NCBI GenBank assembly: GCA_005503055.1
Contig: SCOX01000004.1
Coordinates: 62,001-126,000 of the forward strand
DNA: 64,000 bases
Direction: 5' to 3'
Source of the DNA: Lysobacteraceae bacterium P
GTDB taxonomy: Bacteria; Pseudomonadota; Gammaproteobacteria; Xanthomonadales; Xanthomonadaceae
In this document: in pieces, positions 18,603 through 27,366 of the stretch
How the letters are laid out: every line of letters begins with the position of its first letter
Position numbering within the stretch: position 1 is the first letter of the stretch
Translations under genes and position numbers: made by a program
The notes under the pieces: model-generated
Database searches by the model: none
What the model was told of the DNA's origin: nothing
The model's input: the letters and a program-made list of their open reading frames with translations, nothing else

Positions 18603-21062
18603 ATGAGCAGAAAGACCCCGAGCCGCGGCAAGTCCGGTTCCAAATCCGCAGCGCCCAAGAGCGCATCGAAGAACGCGGGCGCATCCCGCCCCACCCAGTC
18701 CGGTGGCAAGAGCGCCGCCCACAAGCCCGCCAAACGCCCCGGCTGGATGCCCGAACCTCCGCCCGCGGGCGGCCGTACGCCGCAGCGCACCGGGCGCGGT
18801 CCGGTAAGCCACGGTTCGACCTTCCACGACCCCCACGCCGAGCGCGAGGCCGCCCGCTACGAGCAGCCCATTGCCAGCCGCGAAGTGATCCTGCAGATGC
18901 TGGTGCAGGCCGATGGCCCCCTGCCGGCCGAGGAGCTCGCGCAGCGCCTGGGATTGGCCGAGCCCGACCGTTTCGATGCGCTGGGCAAGCGCCTGGGCGC
19001 GATGGTGCGCGATGGGCAACTGCTGCGGAACCGAATGGGCGAATTCCTGCCGGCGCAGCAGCTCGACCTGCTGCCCGGCGTGGTCATCGCCAATCCGGAC
19101 GGTTTCGGTTTCCTGCGCCTGGAAGCCGGCGGCGACGACCTGTTCCTGCCGCCGATGGAAATGCGCAAGGCGATGCACGGCGACCGCGTGCTCGCGCGCG
19201 TCACCGGCGTGGACCGCCGCGGCCGCCGCGAAGGCGCGATCCTGCGCGTGCTGGAACGCCGCCTCAATCGTCTCATCGGCCGCTTCTGCCTGGAGGCGGG
19301 CATCAGCTACGTCGTGCCCGACGATCGCCGCATCCAGCGCAACGTGCAGGTGCCGCCGGACGAGCGGCTGGGCGCACAGAACGGCCAGCTGGTCGTGGTC
19401 GAACTGATCGACGCGCCGAACGAGCATGGCCCGCAACGCACACCGATCGGTCGCGTGCTGGCGGTGCTGGGCGATCGTCTGACGGCCTCGCTCGCGGTGC
19501 AGGCGGCGATCCACGGGCACGAGATCCCGCACGAGTTCCCGCAGGCGGTGCTCGACGAGGCTTCCGACGTGCCGCTGACCGTGCCGGCTGACACCGCCGC
19601 GCAACGCGTCGACTTGCGCCAGCTCCCGCTCGTGACCATCGACGGCGAAGACGCGAAGGATTTCGACGACGCCGTCTATTGCGAACCCAACCGCGAAGGC
19701 TTCCGCCTGGTCGTCGCCATCGCCGACGTGTCGCACTACGTGCGCCCCGGCACGCCGCTCGACGAGGAAGCGCAAAAGCGCGCTACGTCCGTCTATTTCC
19801 CCGGCTTCGTCGTGCCGATGCTGCCGGAGACGTTGTCCAATGGCATCTGCTCGCTCAACCCGAAGGTCGATCGGCTGTGCTTCGTCTGCGACATGCAGGT
19901 GGATCGCGAGGGCCAGGTCACGCGCTCGAAGTTCTACGAAGCGGTGATGAATTCGCACGCGCGCCTGACTTACACGCAGGTGTGGAACGCGGTCGGCGAT
20001 GTGCCGCAGGACGCCAGGGACGAGGCGATCGCGCAGATCGGACCGACGCTCCTGCCCAACGTGCAGCAGCTGCATCAGCTCTACCAGATCCTGTCGAAGG
20101 CGCGCGAGCGGCGCGGCGCGATCGAATTCGAGTCCAGCGAAGTGCGTTTCGTGCTCGGCCCGACCGGCGAAGTCGTGCAGGCCGGCATGCTCCAGCGCAA
20201 CGATGCGCACAAGCTGATCGAGGAATGCATGATCGCGGCCAACGTGGAGGCGGCGAAGTACCTGCTCGCCAGCCACGTGCCGTCGCCGTTCCGCATTCAC
20301 GATCGCCCGCCGGAACAGAAGTACGCGGACCTGCTCGAGTTCCTGAAGGAGTTCAAGCTGCGCATGCCGCCGTGGGGCCGCGTGGAGCCACGCGATTTCA
20401 CCGCGCTGCTGAAGAAGATCCGCGAACGGCCCGACGCGACGCTGCTCGAATCGGTGCTGCTGCGCAGCCAGTCGCTGGCGGTGTATGCGCCGGACAACGT
20501 CGGCCACTTCGGCCTGGCGCTGGAGGCGTACACGCACTTCACCTCGCCGATCCGCCGCTATCCCGATCTGCTCGTGCACCGCGCGATCAAGTACGCGCTA
20601 ACCGGCGGCAAGCCGGAGAAGTACCGCTATTCGCCCAGCGAGATGGCGGCCCTCACGCTGCAGTGTTCCGAACGCGAGCGCCGCGCCGACGAGGCCGAGC
20701 GCGAGGTCGACGAGCGCTATCGCGCCGCGTGGATGGAACAGCACGTCGGTGGCGAGTTCGACGGCGTGATCAGCGGCGTGACCAGCTTCGGCCTGTTCGT
20801 CGAGCTGGACGAGTCCAAGGTCAACGGCCTGGTCCACGTGACCCAGTTGCCGCACGACTATTACCACTTCGATCCGATCCGCAAGACGCTGGCCGGCGAA
20901 CGGACCGGGCGCGAGTTCCGCCTCGGCGACCGCGTCCGCATCGTGGTGATGAAGGCCAGCGTCGAGGACCGCAAGATCGACTTCCGCCTGGTCGAAGAGC
21001 GCGGCGTGAAGCCGCCTGCGCCGCGCGGACAGCCGGCGAAGCGGGTGAAGCAGAAGTACTGA
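18603..21062 (+). CDS. rnr: Ribonuclease R
   Basis: RNase R is the 3'-to-5' exoribonuclease that degrades structured RNA, acting in rRNA quality control and trans-translation. The 819-residue product has a Lys/Ser-rich N-terminal tail (1-75), a winged-helix (about 92-150), cold-shock domains, and the RNB catalytic core with GEDAKDFDDAVY near 349-360 carrying the metal-binding Asp residues. HFTSPIRRYPDLLVHR and a C-terminal S1 domain (VGGEFDGVISGVTSFGLFVE, about 715-800) follow. The Lys-rich C-tail seen in E. coli is reduced to RVKQKY. The start is ATG 18603; no strong Shine-Dalgarno precedes it. rlmB follows, the usual rnr-rlmB order. Confidence 0.96.
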   Translation: MSRKTPSRGKSGSKSAAPKSASKNAGASRPTQSGGKSAAHKPAKRPGWMPEPPPAGGRTPQRTGRGPVSHGSTFHDPHAEREAARYEQPIASREVILQMLVQADGPLPAEELAQRLGLAEPDRFDALGKRLGAMVRDGQLLRNRMGEFLPAQQLDLLPGVVIANPDGFGFLRLEAGGDDLFLPPMEMRKAMHGDRVLARVTGVDRRGRREGAILRVLERRLNRLIGRFCLEAGISYVVPDDRRIQRNVQVPPDERLGAQNGQLVVVELIDAPNEHGPQRTPIGRVLAVLGDRLTASLAVQAAIHGHEIPHEFPQAVLDEASDVPLTVPADTAAQRVDLRQLPLVTIDGEDAKDFDDAVYCEPNREGFRLVVAIADVSHYVRPGTPLDEEAQKRATSVYFPGFVVPMLPETLSNGICSLNPKVDRLCFVCDMQVDREGQVTRSKFYEAVMNSHARLTYTQVWNAVGDVPQDARDEAIAQIGPTLLPNVQQLHQLYQILSKARERRGAIEFESSEVRFVLGPTGEVVQAGMLQRNDAHKLIEECMIAANVEAAKYLLASHVPSPFRIHDRPPEQKYADLLEFLKEFKLRMPPWGRVEPRDFTALLKKIRERPDATLLESVLLRSQSLAVYAPDNVGHFGLALEAYTHFTSPIRRYPDLLVHRAIKYALTGGKPEKYRYSPSEMAALTLQCSERERRADEAEREVDERYRAAWMEQHVGGEFDGVISGVTSFGLFVELDESKVNGLVHVTQLPHDYYHFDPIRKTLAGERTGREFRLGDRVRIVVMKASVEDRKIDFRLVEERGVKPPAPRGQPAKRVKQKY

Positions 21063-21110
21063 GGCCGGCCGTCGGGCTGGGCCCGCGAAAGCGGAATCGG
21101 GCACGAAGCT

Positions 21111-21136
21111 GTCATCCCCGCCTTCGCGGGGATGAC
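21111..21136. repeat. Dispersed palindromic repeat, perfect copy
   Basis: GTCATCCCCGC and its complement GCGGGGATGAC flank a short CTT centre. It lies between rnr and rlmB and could terminate or stabilise transcripts. Related copies recur in the window. Confidence 0.8.
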
Positions 21137-21255
21137 AGGCGATTGGCGAACAGGCCCTTTTCGCCACACATCGCACAAAGCACTGGACCTGCGCCGTCGC
21201 GCGCCGGACGATATGGCCTTTCCGGGCGCGATCGCGCCCACCGATTGGAAGCAAG

Positions 21256-22008
21256 ATGAGCCAGAAACAATGGATCGCCGGCATCAACGCCGTGTCGGCG
21301 GCCCTTGCGCACGACGCCGAACACGTGCGCGAGGTGCTGATCGAGGCCGGCGCGAAGAATCCGCGCATCACCGAGATCGAGAGCAACGCGCGCCGCCTCG
21401 ACATCGACGTGCGTCGCGTCGCCACGCAGGCGCTCGACGGCGTGGTGGGCAACCTGCGCCACCAGGGCGTGGTCGCGCGCTACGCCGCCGCCAAGACCTG
21501 GGACGAGAACGAGCTGGAGGGCCTCGTCGAGGCCGCGCAGGGCCGCGCCCTGCTGCTGATCCTCGACGGCGTGCAGGACCCGCACAACCTCGGCGCCTGC
21601 CTGCGCAGCGCCGCGGCGGCCGGTGCGACGGCGGTAATCATTCCCAAGGACAAGTCGGTGCAGGTCAACGCGACCGTGCGCAAGACGTCCGCCGGCGCCG
21701 CCGACAGCGTCGCGGTGATCCCGGTGACCAACCTGGCCCGCACGATGCGCGATCTGCAGAAGCTCGGCGTGTGGCTGTACGGGCTGGCCGGCGAATCCGA
21801 GACGTCCCTCTATTCGCTGGACCTGAAGGGCAACGTCGGCCTGGTACTCGGTGGCGAGGCCGACGGCCTGCGCCGGTTGACGCGCGAGAACTGCGACCAG
21901 CTGGTGCGCATTCCCATGCCGGGATCGGCGGCCGCGGGCGTGGAAAGCCTGAATGTCTCCGTGGCGACAGGCGTGACCTTGTTCGAAGTCGTACGCCAGC
22001 GGGGTTGA
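21256..22008 (+). CDS. rlmB: 23S rRNA (guanosine(2251)-2'-O)-methyltransferase RlmB
   Basis: RlmB is a SPOUT-class enzyme that 2'-O-methylates G2251 in the peptidyl-transferase P-loop of 23S rRNA, using SAM. The 250-residue protein has the SpoU substrate-binding N-domain (GINAVSAAL to about 75) and the knotted catalytic domain. Motif 1 is LDGVQDPHNLGACLRSA, including the catalytic Asn and Arg. Motif 2 is GLVLGGEADGLRRL. Motif 3 is SLNVSVATGV, reached through IPMPGSAAAGVE, about four residues longer than the usual IPMxGxxxSLN spacing. The upstream Shine-Dalgarno is weak (GGAAGCAAG). It probably shares regulation with rnr, although a palindromic repeat lies between them. Confidence 0.94.
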   Translation: MSQKQWIAGINAVSAALAHDAEHVREVLIEAGAKNPRITEIESNARRLDIDVRRVATQALDGVVGNLRHQGVVARYAAAKTWDENELEGLVEAAQGRALLLILDGVQDPHNLGACLRSAAAAGATAVIIPKDKSVQVNATVRKTSAGAADSVAVIPVTNLARTMRDLQKLGVWLYGLAGESETSLYSLDLKGNVGLVLGGEADGLRRLTRENCDQLVRIPMPGSAAAGVESLNVSVATGVTLFEVVRQRG

Positions 22009-22067
22009 GGGGTGCGCGAACTGGCCGATAACGCCAGCGTCTGAGGTCGGATCGGGGCGGTTCGGGG

Positions 22068-25000
22068 ATGGGGGCAATCGAAAGACGCGGGGGACGTCGG
22101 GGCTGGCGGCGATGGTTCGTCGCGTGCGCCGCGTGGCTTCCCACCGTGGCGATGGCCGTCGCCGGCCCGCCGCCGCTGCGCGACTACGTCATCGACGGCT
22201 GGAGTTCGCGCAACGGACTGCCGCACAACTCGTTGCGCGACATCGCGCAGACGCCCGAGGGGCACCTGTGGTTCGCGACCTGGGAAGGCGCGGTCCGCTA
22301 CAACGGCATCGACTTCACCGTGATCGGGCGCGGCACGTCGCCGGGCTTGCGCGACAACGGCGTGGGCTCGCTGTATGTCGACCCCGACGGCCGCCTGTGG
22401 CTCAGCGATTCGCGCGGCAATCTCGGGCGAAAGCAGCCCGACGGCCAATGGCGGTTCTTCGAGCGCGGCGCGGACTGGCCGCAGGCGTTGATCCACGACA
22501 TGACGATGGACCGCCAGGGCCGCCTCTGGCTGCTGTTCGAGAACCACGGCCTGGGCCGGCTGGATCGCGACGACCGCTTCGTCTATTTCCCGCCGCCGCC
22601 GGGCATCCCGTTGCCGGCGAGCTTTCCGCGCATGGCCATCGATGGCGAAGACCGCATCTGGGTCGGCACGATGGATGGGCTGGCGATTCGCCAACCCGAC
22701 GGACGCTGGCAACGCGCGCCGGCCCGCTGGGATCTTCCACGCGGACTGGTGTGGCCGTATCTCGCGCCCGATGGCGCCGTGTGGCTAGCGGCGGGTGAGC
22801 GTGTCTACCGGATGCGCGGCGGCAAGGCCGAGCTGTTCCGCCTGTTTCCCGGCGTGGGCCATTTCACCGCGATGTTGCGCGACCGTAACGGCGATCTGTG
22901 GCTGGGCACCGAGAACCACGGCCTGCTGCGGGTCGGGTCGCACGGCGTGGAGCGCCTGCCGGCCGGCGACGTGCTTCCCAACGGCCGCATCGCCAGCCTG
23001 CTGGAAGACGCCGAGGGCAACATCTGGGTGGGCGCGAACGGCGGCCTGTTCCGCCTTCGCGAAACCCTCTTCAGCGCCCTAACGCATCGAGATGGCGTGT
23101 CCGGCGAGTACATCCGCGCGGTGTTCGAAGACCGCGACGGCACGCTGTGGGTCGGCGGCGGGGGCGGGTTGGATCATGTCGAGTCCGACGGACGCATCCG
23201 CCGTATCGACGTAGCCCGCGACGTGCACAGCGACAACGGCGATGCGTTGTCGGTGTTGAGCATCGCCCAGGGCCACGACGGCGATCTCTGGGTGGGTACC
23301 TTCGCCGACGGCGTGTTCCGGCTGCGCGACGGCCGCCCGCTGCGCCGCTATTCGCAAGGCGAAGGCGTGCCCAGCGGGCACGTGCGCGCGATCGCGGTCG
23401 ACGATGCCGGCATCGTCTGGGCCGGCACGCGTCGCGGCGTGGTGATGCTCGGCGAGACCGGCGCGACGACCCCGACCGTCCTGGGATTGCCGCAAGGCCT
23501 GATCACCGCGCTGGCCAGCATCGACGGCGCGCTGTGGATCGGTTCGGTCGAAGGCGCGCACGTGCTGCGCGGCGATCGCGTCGAACGCGTCGATGTCGGC
23601 GCGATGGGCGGCGCGCGCTCGGTGTTCGGTTTCCAGGCGGTCGGCAAGGACATGTGGATTTCCACCGACCGCGGCCTGTACCGCTACCGCCGCGGTGCGC
23701 TCGGGCGCGTCGGCCTGGAACAGGGCTTGCCGGTCGATGCCGTGTTCCAGCTCGTGGCCGATCGCGCCGGTAATGCCTGGGTGACCAGCAACCGCGGCGT
23801 GCTGCGCATCCGCATGGAGGCGCTCGATGCGGCCGCCGACGGCCGCGCGACGCCGGTGCAGAGCGAGCGTTATACCGAGAGCGACGGCCTGCCCAGCGCG
23901 CAGGCGAACGGAAGTTCGGCGCCGTCGGCGATACTGCGTCGCGACGGCAGCGTGTGGCTGGCGACGGCGGCGGGCGTGGCGTCGGTGCATCCATCGCGCA
24001 TGCAGCGCTACCTCGACCGCACGGCGCCGCCGACGGTGATCGAGCGCGTGCAGCTGGACGGCCGCGACGTGCCGTTCGATGCGCGCGCCTCGCTGCCGGG
24101 CGGCAAGCGCATCAGCGTGTCCTATGTCGGCTTGAGTTACGTGATGTCCGACCGGATCCGTTATCGCACGCGCCTGCTGGGTTTCGACCCGCAGTGGATC
24201 GAGCGCGAGCGACAGCGCAACGTCGAGTTCATCGGCCTGCCGCCCGGCGACTACGTGCTGGAGGTCGCCGCGGCGCATCCGGGCGGACCGTGGACGTCGC
24301 GAACGGCGAAGTGGTCGTTCAGCGTCGAACCGCTCTGGTGGCAACGCCATGAGGCGCGCGGTGCGTTGGCGGTGTTGCTGCTGGCCGCGCTGTGGGCGCT
24401 GTATCGCTACCTGCTCAATCGCTACCGCACCAAGAACCTGCGCCTGGCGAAGCTGGTGAACGAGCGCACGCGCGACCTGCAGGCGCAGGCCGAACGCCTG
24501 ATCGCCATCGACCTGGAACGCACGCAGTTGCTCGAACGCGTGCGCGAACAGGCCGTCGCCTACGAGCGCCAGGCCCGCGAGGACGCGCTTACGGGTCTTC
24601 CGAACCGGCGCCGCTTCGACGAAGTGCTCAAGCGCGACATGGCCGTGGCGCAGCGCGCCGGGCATCCGCTGTGTCTGGCGCTGATCGATCTGGACCATTT
24701 CAAGCGCATCAACGACACGCACTCCCACGCGATAGGCGACGCGGTCCTGCGCGATGCGGCGAAACTGCTGGCCGTCGACAGCCGCGCGGCGGACCTGCTC
24801 GCGCGCCTGGGTGGCGAGGAGTTCGCGCTGCTGTTGCCTGATACCACGATGGACGAAGCCATCAACATCTGCGAACGCATGCAGGAGACTTTCCATTCGC
24901 ACGGCGAATGGGCGGGCGTGCCCGATTTGTACGTCACCTTCAGCGTCGGCGTCGCCGAATGCCGCACCGACGACACGCCCGCGCGCCTGACCGAACGCGC

Positions 25001-25082
25001 CGATGCGGCCATGTACCGCGCCAAGAAACAGGGCCGCAACATCATCTGCGTGGACGCCAATCCGCCGGGTCAGCGTCTGTAG
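22068..25082 (+). CDS. Two-component-propeller sensor diguanylate cyclase
   Basis: The product (1004 residues) is predicted to sense a periplasmic signal and make cyclic di-GMP in the cytoplasm. A signal sequence (about 17-32) precedes about 14 regulator-propeller repeats, seen as GHLWFATWEGAVRY, GRLWLSDSRG, GDLWLGTENHGL and GTLWVGGGGGL-type blades over residues 35-640. A Y_Y_Y domain follows (about 655-750). One transmembrane helix lies near 765-785 (ALAVLLLAALWALYRYLL), then a coiled coil. The GGDEF domain from about 845 has DALTGLPNRRRF, active-site GGEEF near 914, and an intact inhibitory RxxD site (RAAD) five residues before it, so catalysis with product inhibition is expected. It is monocistronic. 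Confidence 0.93.
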   Translation: MGAIERRGGRRGWRRWFVACAAWLPTVAMAVAGPPPLRDYVIDGWSSRNGLPHNSLRDIAQTPEGHLWFATWEGAVRYNGIDFTVIGRGTSPGLRDNGVGSLYVDPDGRLWLSDSRGNLGRKQPDGQWRFFERGADWPQALIHDMTMDRQGRLWLLFENHGLGRLDRDDRFVYFPPPPGIPLPASFPRMAIDGEDRIWVGTMDGLAIRQPDGRWQRAPARWDLPRGLVWPYLAPDGAVWLAAGERVYRMRGGKAELFRLFPGVGHFTAMLRDRNGDLWLGTENHGLLRVGSHGVERLPAGDVLPNGRIASLLEDAEGNIWVGANGGLFRLRETLFSALTHRDGVSGEYIRAVFEDRDGTLWVGGGGGLDHVESDGRIRRIDVARDVHSDNGDALSVLSIAQGHDGDLWVGTFADGVFRLRDGRPLRRYSQGEGVPSGHVRAIAVDDAGIVWAGTRRGVVMLGETGATTPTVLGLPQGLITALASIDGALWIGSVEGAHVLRGDRVERVDVGAMGGARSVFGFQAVGKDMWISTDRGLYRYRRGALGRVGLEQGLPVDAVFQLVADRAGNAWVTSNRGVLRIRMEALDAAADGRATPVQSERYTESDGLPSAQANGSSAPSAILRRDGSVWLATAAGVASVHPSRMQRYLDRTAPPTVIERVQLDGRDVPFDARASLPGGKRISVSYVGLSYVMSDRIRYRTRLLGFDPQWIERERQRNVEFIGLPPGDYVLEVAAAHPGGPWTSRTAKWSFSVEPLWWQRHEARGALAVLLLAALWALYRYLLNRYRTKNLRLAKLVNERTRDLQAQAERLIAIDLERTQLLERVREQAVAYERQAREDALTGLPNRRRFDEVLKRDMAVAQRAGHPLCLALIDLDHFKRINDTHSHAIGDAVLRDAAKLLAVDSRAADLLARLGGEEFALLLPDTTMDEAINICERMQETFHSHGEWAGVPDLYVTFSVGVAECRTDDTPARLTERADAAMYRAKKQGRNIICVDANPPGQRL

Positions 25083-25123
25083 AGGTTCCGCGCGGACGCG
25101 TGTGAAACAATCGCATCGCTTCA

Positions 25124-25185
25124 GGAAGCGGGGACGACCCCGCCTCTCCACCTCGCCCGGGGACGGCCCCATCAGCACGTTGGAG
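25124..25185 (+). promoter_or_regulatory. Guanidine-II (mini-ykkC) riboswitch controlling sugE
   Basis: Two short hairpins with ACGR tetraloops lie in tandem: GCGGGG-ACGA-CCCCGC (25128-25143) and GGGG-ACGG-CCCC (25159-25170). A 15-nt linker separates them, and the sugE Shine-Dalgarno GGAG (25182-25185) follows 11 nt later. This is the consensus of the guanidine-II class, in which guanidinium binding lets the two loops pair and exposes the ribosome-binding site. The gene it precedes is the expected guanidinium exporter. Confidence 0.92.
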
Positions 25186-25193
25186 AAGTTGCC

Positions 25194-25511
25194 ATGCCCT
25201 GGATCATCCTCGTTCTCGCCGGCCTGTTCGAAGTGGGCTGGGCTATCGGCCTGAAGTACACCGACGGTTTCACCAAGCTGTGGCCCACGCTGGGCACGGT
25301 CGCCGCGATGGTCATCAGCCTCGGGCTGCTCGGCATCGCCATGAAGTCGCTGCCGGTCGGCACGGCGTACGCGATCTGGGTCGGCGTCGGCGCCGTGGGC
25401 ACCGTGATCCTGGGCATCGTGCTGTTCCAGGAACCGATGAACGCACTGCGGATGGTCAGCGTGGGGCTGATCGTCGCCGGCCTGATCGGGCTGAAGCTCG
25501 CCTCGCCCTGA
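25194..25511 (+). CDS. sugE: Guanidinium exporter SugE/Gdx (SMR family)
   Basis: The 105-residue inner membrane protein has four predicted helices and the small-multidrug-resistance layout. Glu13 in [14 protein letters not shown] is the essential proton- and substrate-binding acid, equal to Glu14 of EmrE. Within the family the [17 protein letters not shown] pattern and the [17 protein letters not shown] segment are typical of SugE/Gdx, which exchanges guanidinium for protons and also exports some quaternary ammonium compounds. The riboswitch immediately upstream supports the guanidinium role. It is monocistronic with a hairpin after the stop. Confidence 0.94.
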   Translation: MPWIILVLAGLFEVGWAIGLKYTDGFTKLWPTLGTVAAMVISLGLLGIAMKSLPVGTAYAIWVGVGAVGTVILGIVLFQEPMNALRMVSVGLIVAGLIGLKLASP

Positions 25512-25518
25512 CGGACCA

Positions 25519-25545
25519 GAACGGCCCGGCATTGCCGGGCCGTTC
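25519..25545 (+). terminator. Hairpin after sugE
   Basis: An 11-bp perfect stem (GAACGGCCCGG at 25519-25529, CCGGGCCGTTC at 25535-25545) follows the stop by 8 bases. Only a short GTTT follows further on, so it is a weak intrinsic terminator at best. Confidence 0.5.
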
Positions 25546-25672
25546 CGCGTTTGCGGGCGGGTTCCGGTCGATGTGATTGGTTCGTGCCGCACCGGTCCTG
25601 CGGGGGGACTTCCGGGATGTCGGCGGATGCCGCATCGTGGCCGGACGGGAAAGGGGATGAGCATGGACGAGC

Positions 25673-26464
25673 GTGTCGGTCGAGACGGGGACACATCCGG
25701 TGGGTGACTGGTTCCTCGCGCGCAATGCCGTCGAGGTCATGGCGATCGGCGTGCTGTATTTCGCCGTCCTCTATTTCGCCAGCGCCGGCCTGACGTGGTG
25801 GCTGACGCATTGGTTGTGCCCGCGGCTGCGCTTCGGTCGCGTGCTGGACGCCCGGACGCTGCCCACCGCCCAGTTGCGGCGTGAAGTGGCGTCCTCGCTC
25901 GTTTCCATCCTCGTGTTCGGGCTCGGTCTCGTCGTTCCCTGGGGGCTGCTGCGCCTGGGATGGGCGGGCCTGGCGAGCGATCCTCCGGTCTGGCGAATCG
26001 GTGTCGAACTCGTCGTCCTGTTCCTGTGGAACGAGTTCCACTTCTACGTGAACCACCGCCTGCTGCACACGCGGTGGCTGCGTCGATTCCACGGCGCGCA
26101 CCATCGTTCGGTGGTCGCCACACCGTTTTCCACTTATGCCTTCCATCCGGTGGAAGCGGTGATGCTGGGAAGCGTGCCGCTGCTGCCCATGCTCGTGCAC
26201 GACTTCAGCTTCTTCGCGCTCGCATGCCTGCCGGTGATGAGCATCGCGCTCAACAGCCTGGGCCATGCGAACTACGAATTCAGCCGGCACGCGCCCGCAC
26301 GCGGCTGGCTGGGCGCAACCCGCCGGCATCACCTCCACCACGCGCGCAGCCGCGGCAACTACGGCTTCCTGCTCGAGGTGTTCGACCGGGCGTTCGGCTC
26401 GATCCTCGCGCCCGCCAGCGAACCGGCGCGACCCGCTGCGTCCGAACGGAACCGCGCGGCATGA
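25673..26464 (+). CDS. Sterol desaturase/fatty acid hydroxylase family membrane protein
   Basis: The family uses a histidine-liganded di-iron centre in the membrane to hydroxylate or desaturate lipids. The 263-residue product has about four hydrophobic helices (residues 22-48, 72-95, 108-120, 155-185) and the histidine boxes: HFYVNHRLLH near 122-131, FHGAHH near 138-143, and RRHHLHHARSRGNYG near 223-237. The start is unsure: GTG 25673 gives MSVETGTHPVGDW, GTG 25700 is an alternative, and nearby ATGs are out of frame. Its stop overlaps the next gene (ATGA). It heads a tight four-gene set with a desaturase and a ketosynthase, so an acyl chain is a likelier substrate than a sterol. Confidence 0.85.
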   Translation: MSVETGTHPVGDWFLARNAVEVMAIGVLYFAVLYFASAGLTWWLTHWLCPRLRFGRVLDARTLPTAQLRREVASSLVSILVFGLGLVVPWGLLRLGWAGLASDPPVWRIGVELVVLFLWNEFHFYVNHRLLHTRWLRRFHGAHHRSVVATPFSTYAFHPVEAVMLGSVPLLPMLVHDFSFFALACLPVMSIALNSLGHANYEFSRHAPARGWLGATRRHHLHHARSRGNYGFLLEVFDRAFGSILAPASEPARPAASERNRAA

Positions 26465-27366
26465 GCGAGACCGTCGATCCGTCGCCGTCGTTGGGCGCGC
26501 TGCGCCACCGACGCGACCTGCAAAGCCTCGCTTACCTGATCGCTTCGCCGCTGGTCATGGCCTGGCAGTGGTGGCATGGCTTCGACGCCGCGCTGTATGC
26601 GCTCACCCTGTTCCTGTCGGTGGGCGTGAGCGTGATCCACCACAACCACGCGCACCTGCCGATGTGGCGCGGGCGCTGGCGCAATCGCCTGACGGACCTG
26701 GCCATCACCGTGCTGCAGGGGCACCCGACGTTCGTCTTCCATCCGGCCCACAACCGCAACCACCACCGTTTTCGACACGGGCCGCGGGACGTCGCACGCA
26801 CCTGGCGGTTCGGCGATCACAACCATCTGCCGGGTTGGCTGCTGCATCCGCTGCAGGCGTCGTTCGTCGTTTACCCGCTGGTGCTTGGCTGGTTGCGCGG
26901 CCTGCGCCGGCGCGCCCCGGGCGTGTTGCGCTGGTACCTGCTGCAATACGCGTTGTGGCTGGTGTCCTGGGCGCTGTTGCTTCTGGCCGATCCCGGCAAG
27001 GCGCTGGCCTTCGTGATCGCGCCGCAGCTGTTCGGCCTGCACTGGCTGCTGGCCGCGAACTACCTGCAGCACGCGCACGCCGACGACCGCTCGCGGCTGG
27101 ACTACGCGCGCAACTTCGAGGGCGCGATCAACCCGCTCCTGTTCAACATCGGCCTGCACACGGCCCACCACGAACATGCCCGCGCGCACTGGTCCGAACT
27201 GCCGCGCCTCCATGCGCGACATCGCGAAAACATCGACGCGCGACTGCTGGAGCGCGGCTTCCTTTCCTACGCCGTGCGGGTGTTCCTGCTCGGCCCGTTC
27301 CTGGCGCGCTGCCGTACCCAGTCGCTGCGCGCGCGATACGGCCATTCCCCAGACATGGAGCATTAA
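26461..27366 (+). CDS. Membrane fatty acid desaturase
   Basis: The 301-residue protein is an acyl-lipid or acyl-CoA desaturase by its three histidine boxes: VIHHNHAH near 59-66, HPAHNRNHHRFRHG near 93-106, and LHTAHHEHARAHW near 236-248. Hydrophobic spans lie between them (for example 40-57, 132-146, 160-178). It also resembles beta-carotene hydroxylase/ketolase relatives in the desaturase superfamily, so regiochemistry and substrate are open. Both ends are translationally coupled: the ATG overlaps the upstream stop, and the stop overlaps the next ATG by one base. It is a second di-iron membrane oxygenase in the same operon. Confidence 0.85.
   Translation: MSETVDPSPSLGALRHRRDLQSLAYLIASPLVMAWQWWHGFDAALYALTLFLSVGVSVIHHNHAHLPMWRGRWRNRLTDLAITVLQGHPTFVFHPAHNRNHHRFRHGPRDVARTWRFGDHNHLPGWLLHPLQASFVVYPLVLGWLRGLRRRAPGVLRWYLLQYALWLVSWALLLLADPGKALAFVIAPQLFGLHWLLAANYLQHAHADDRSRLDYARNFEGAINPLLFNIGLHTAHHEHARAHWSELPRLHARHRENIDARLLERGFLSYAVRVFLLGPFLARCRTQSLRARYGHSPDMEH

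Noticed and set aside
25657-25672. ATG starts at 25657 and 25663 for the fatty acid hydroxylase
   Set aside because: Both are out of frame with the histidine-box protein, so a GTG start at 25673 or 25700 is needed.
23079-25694. 871-residue leftward frame over the diguanylate cyclase gene
   Set aside because: Antisense to a gene with clear propeller and GGDEF motifs; His/Asp/Arg-rich shadow composition.
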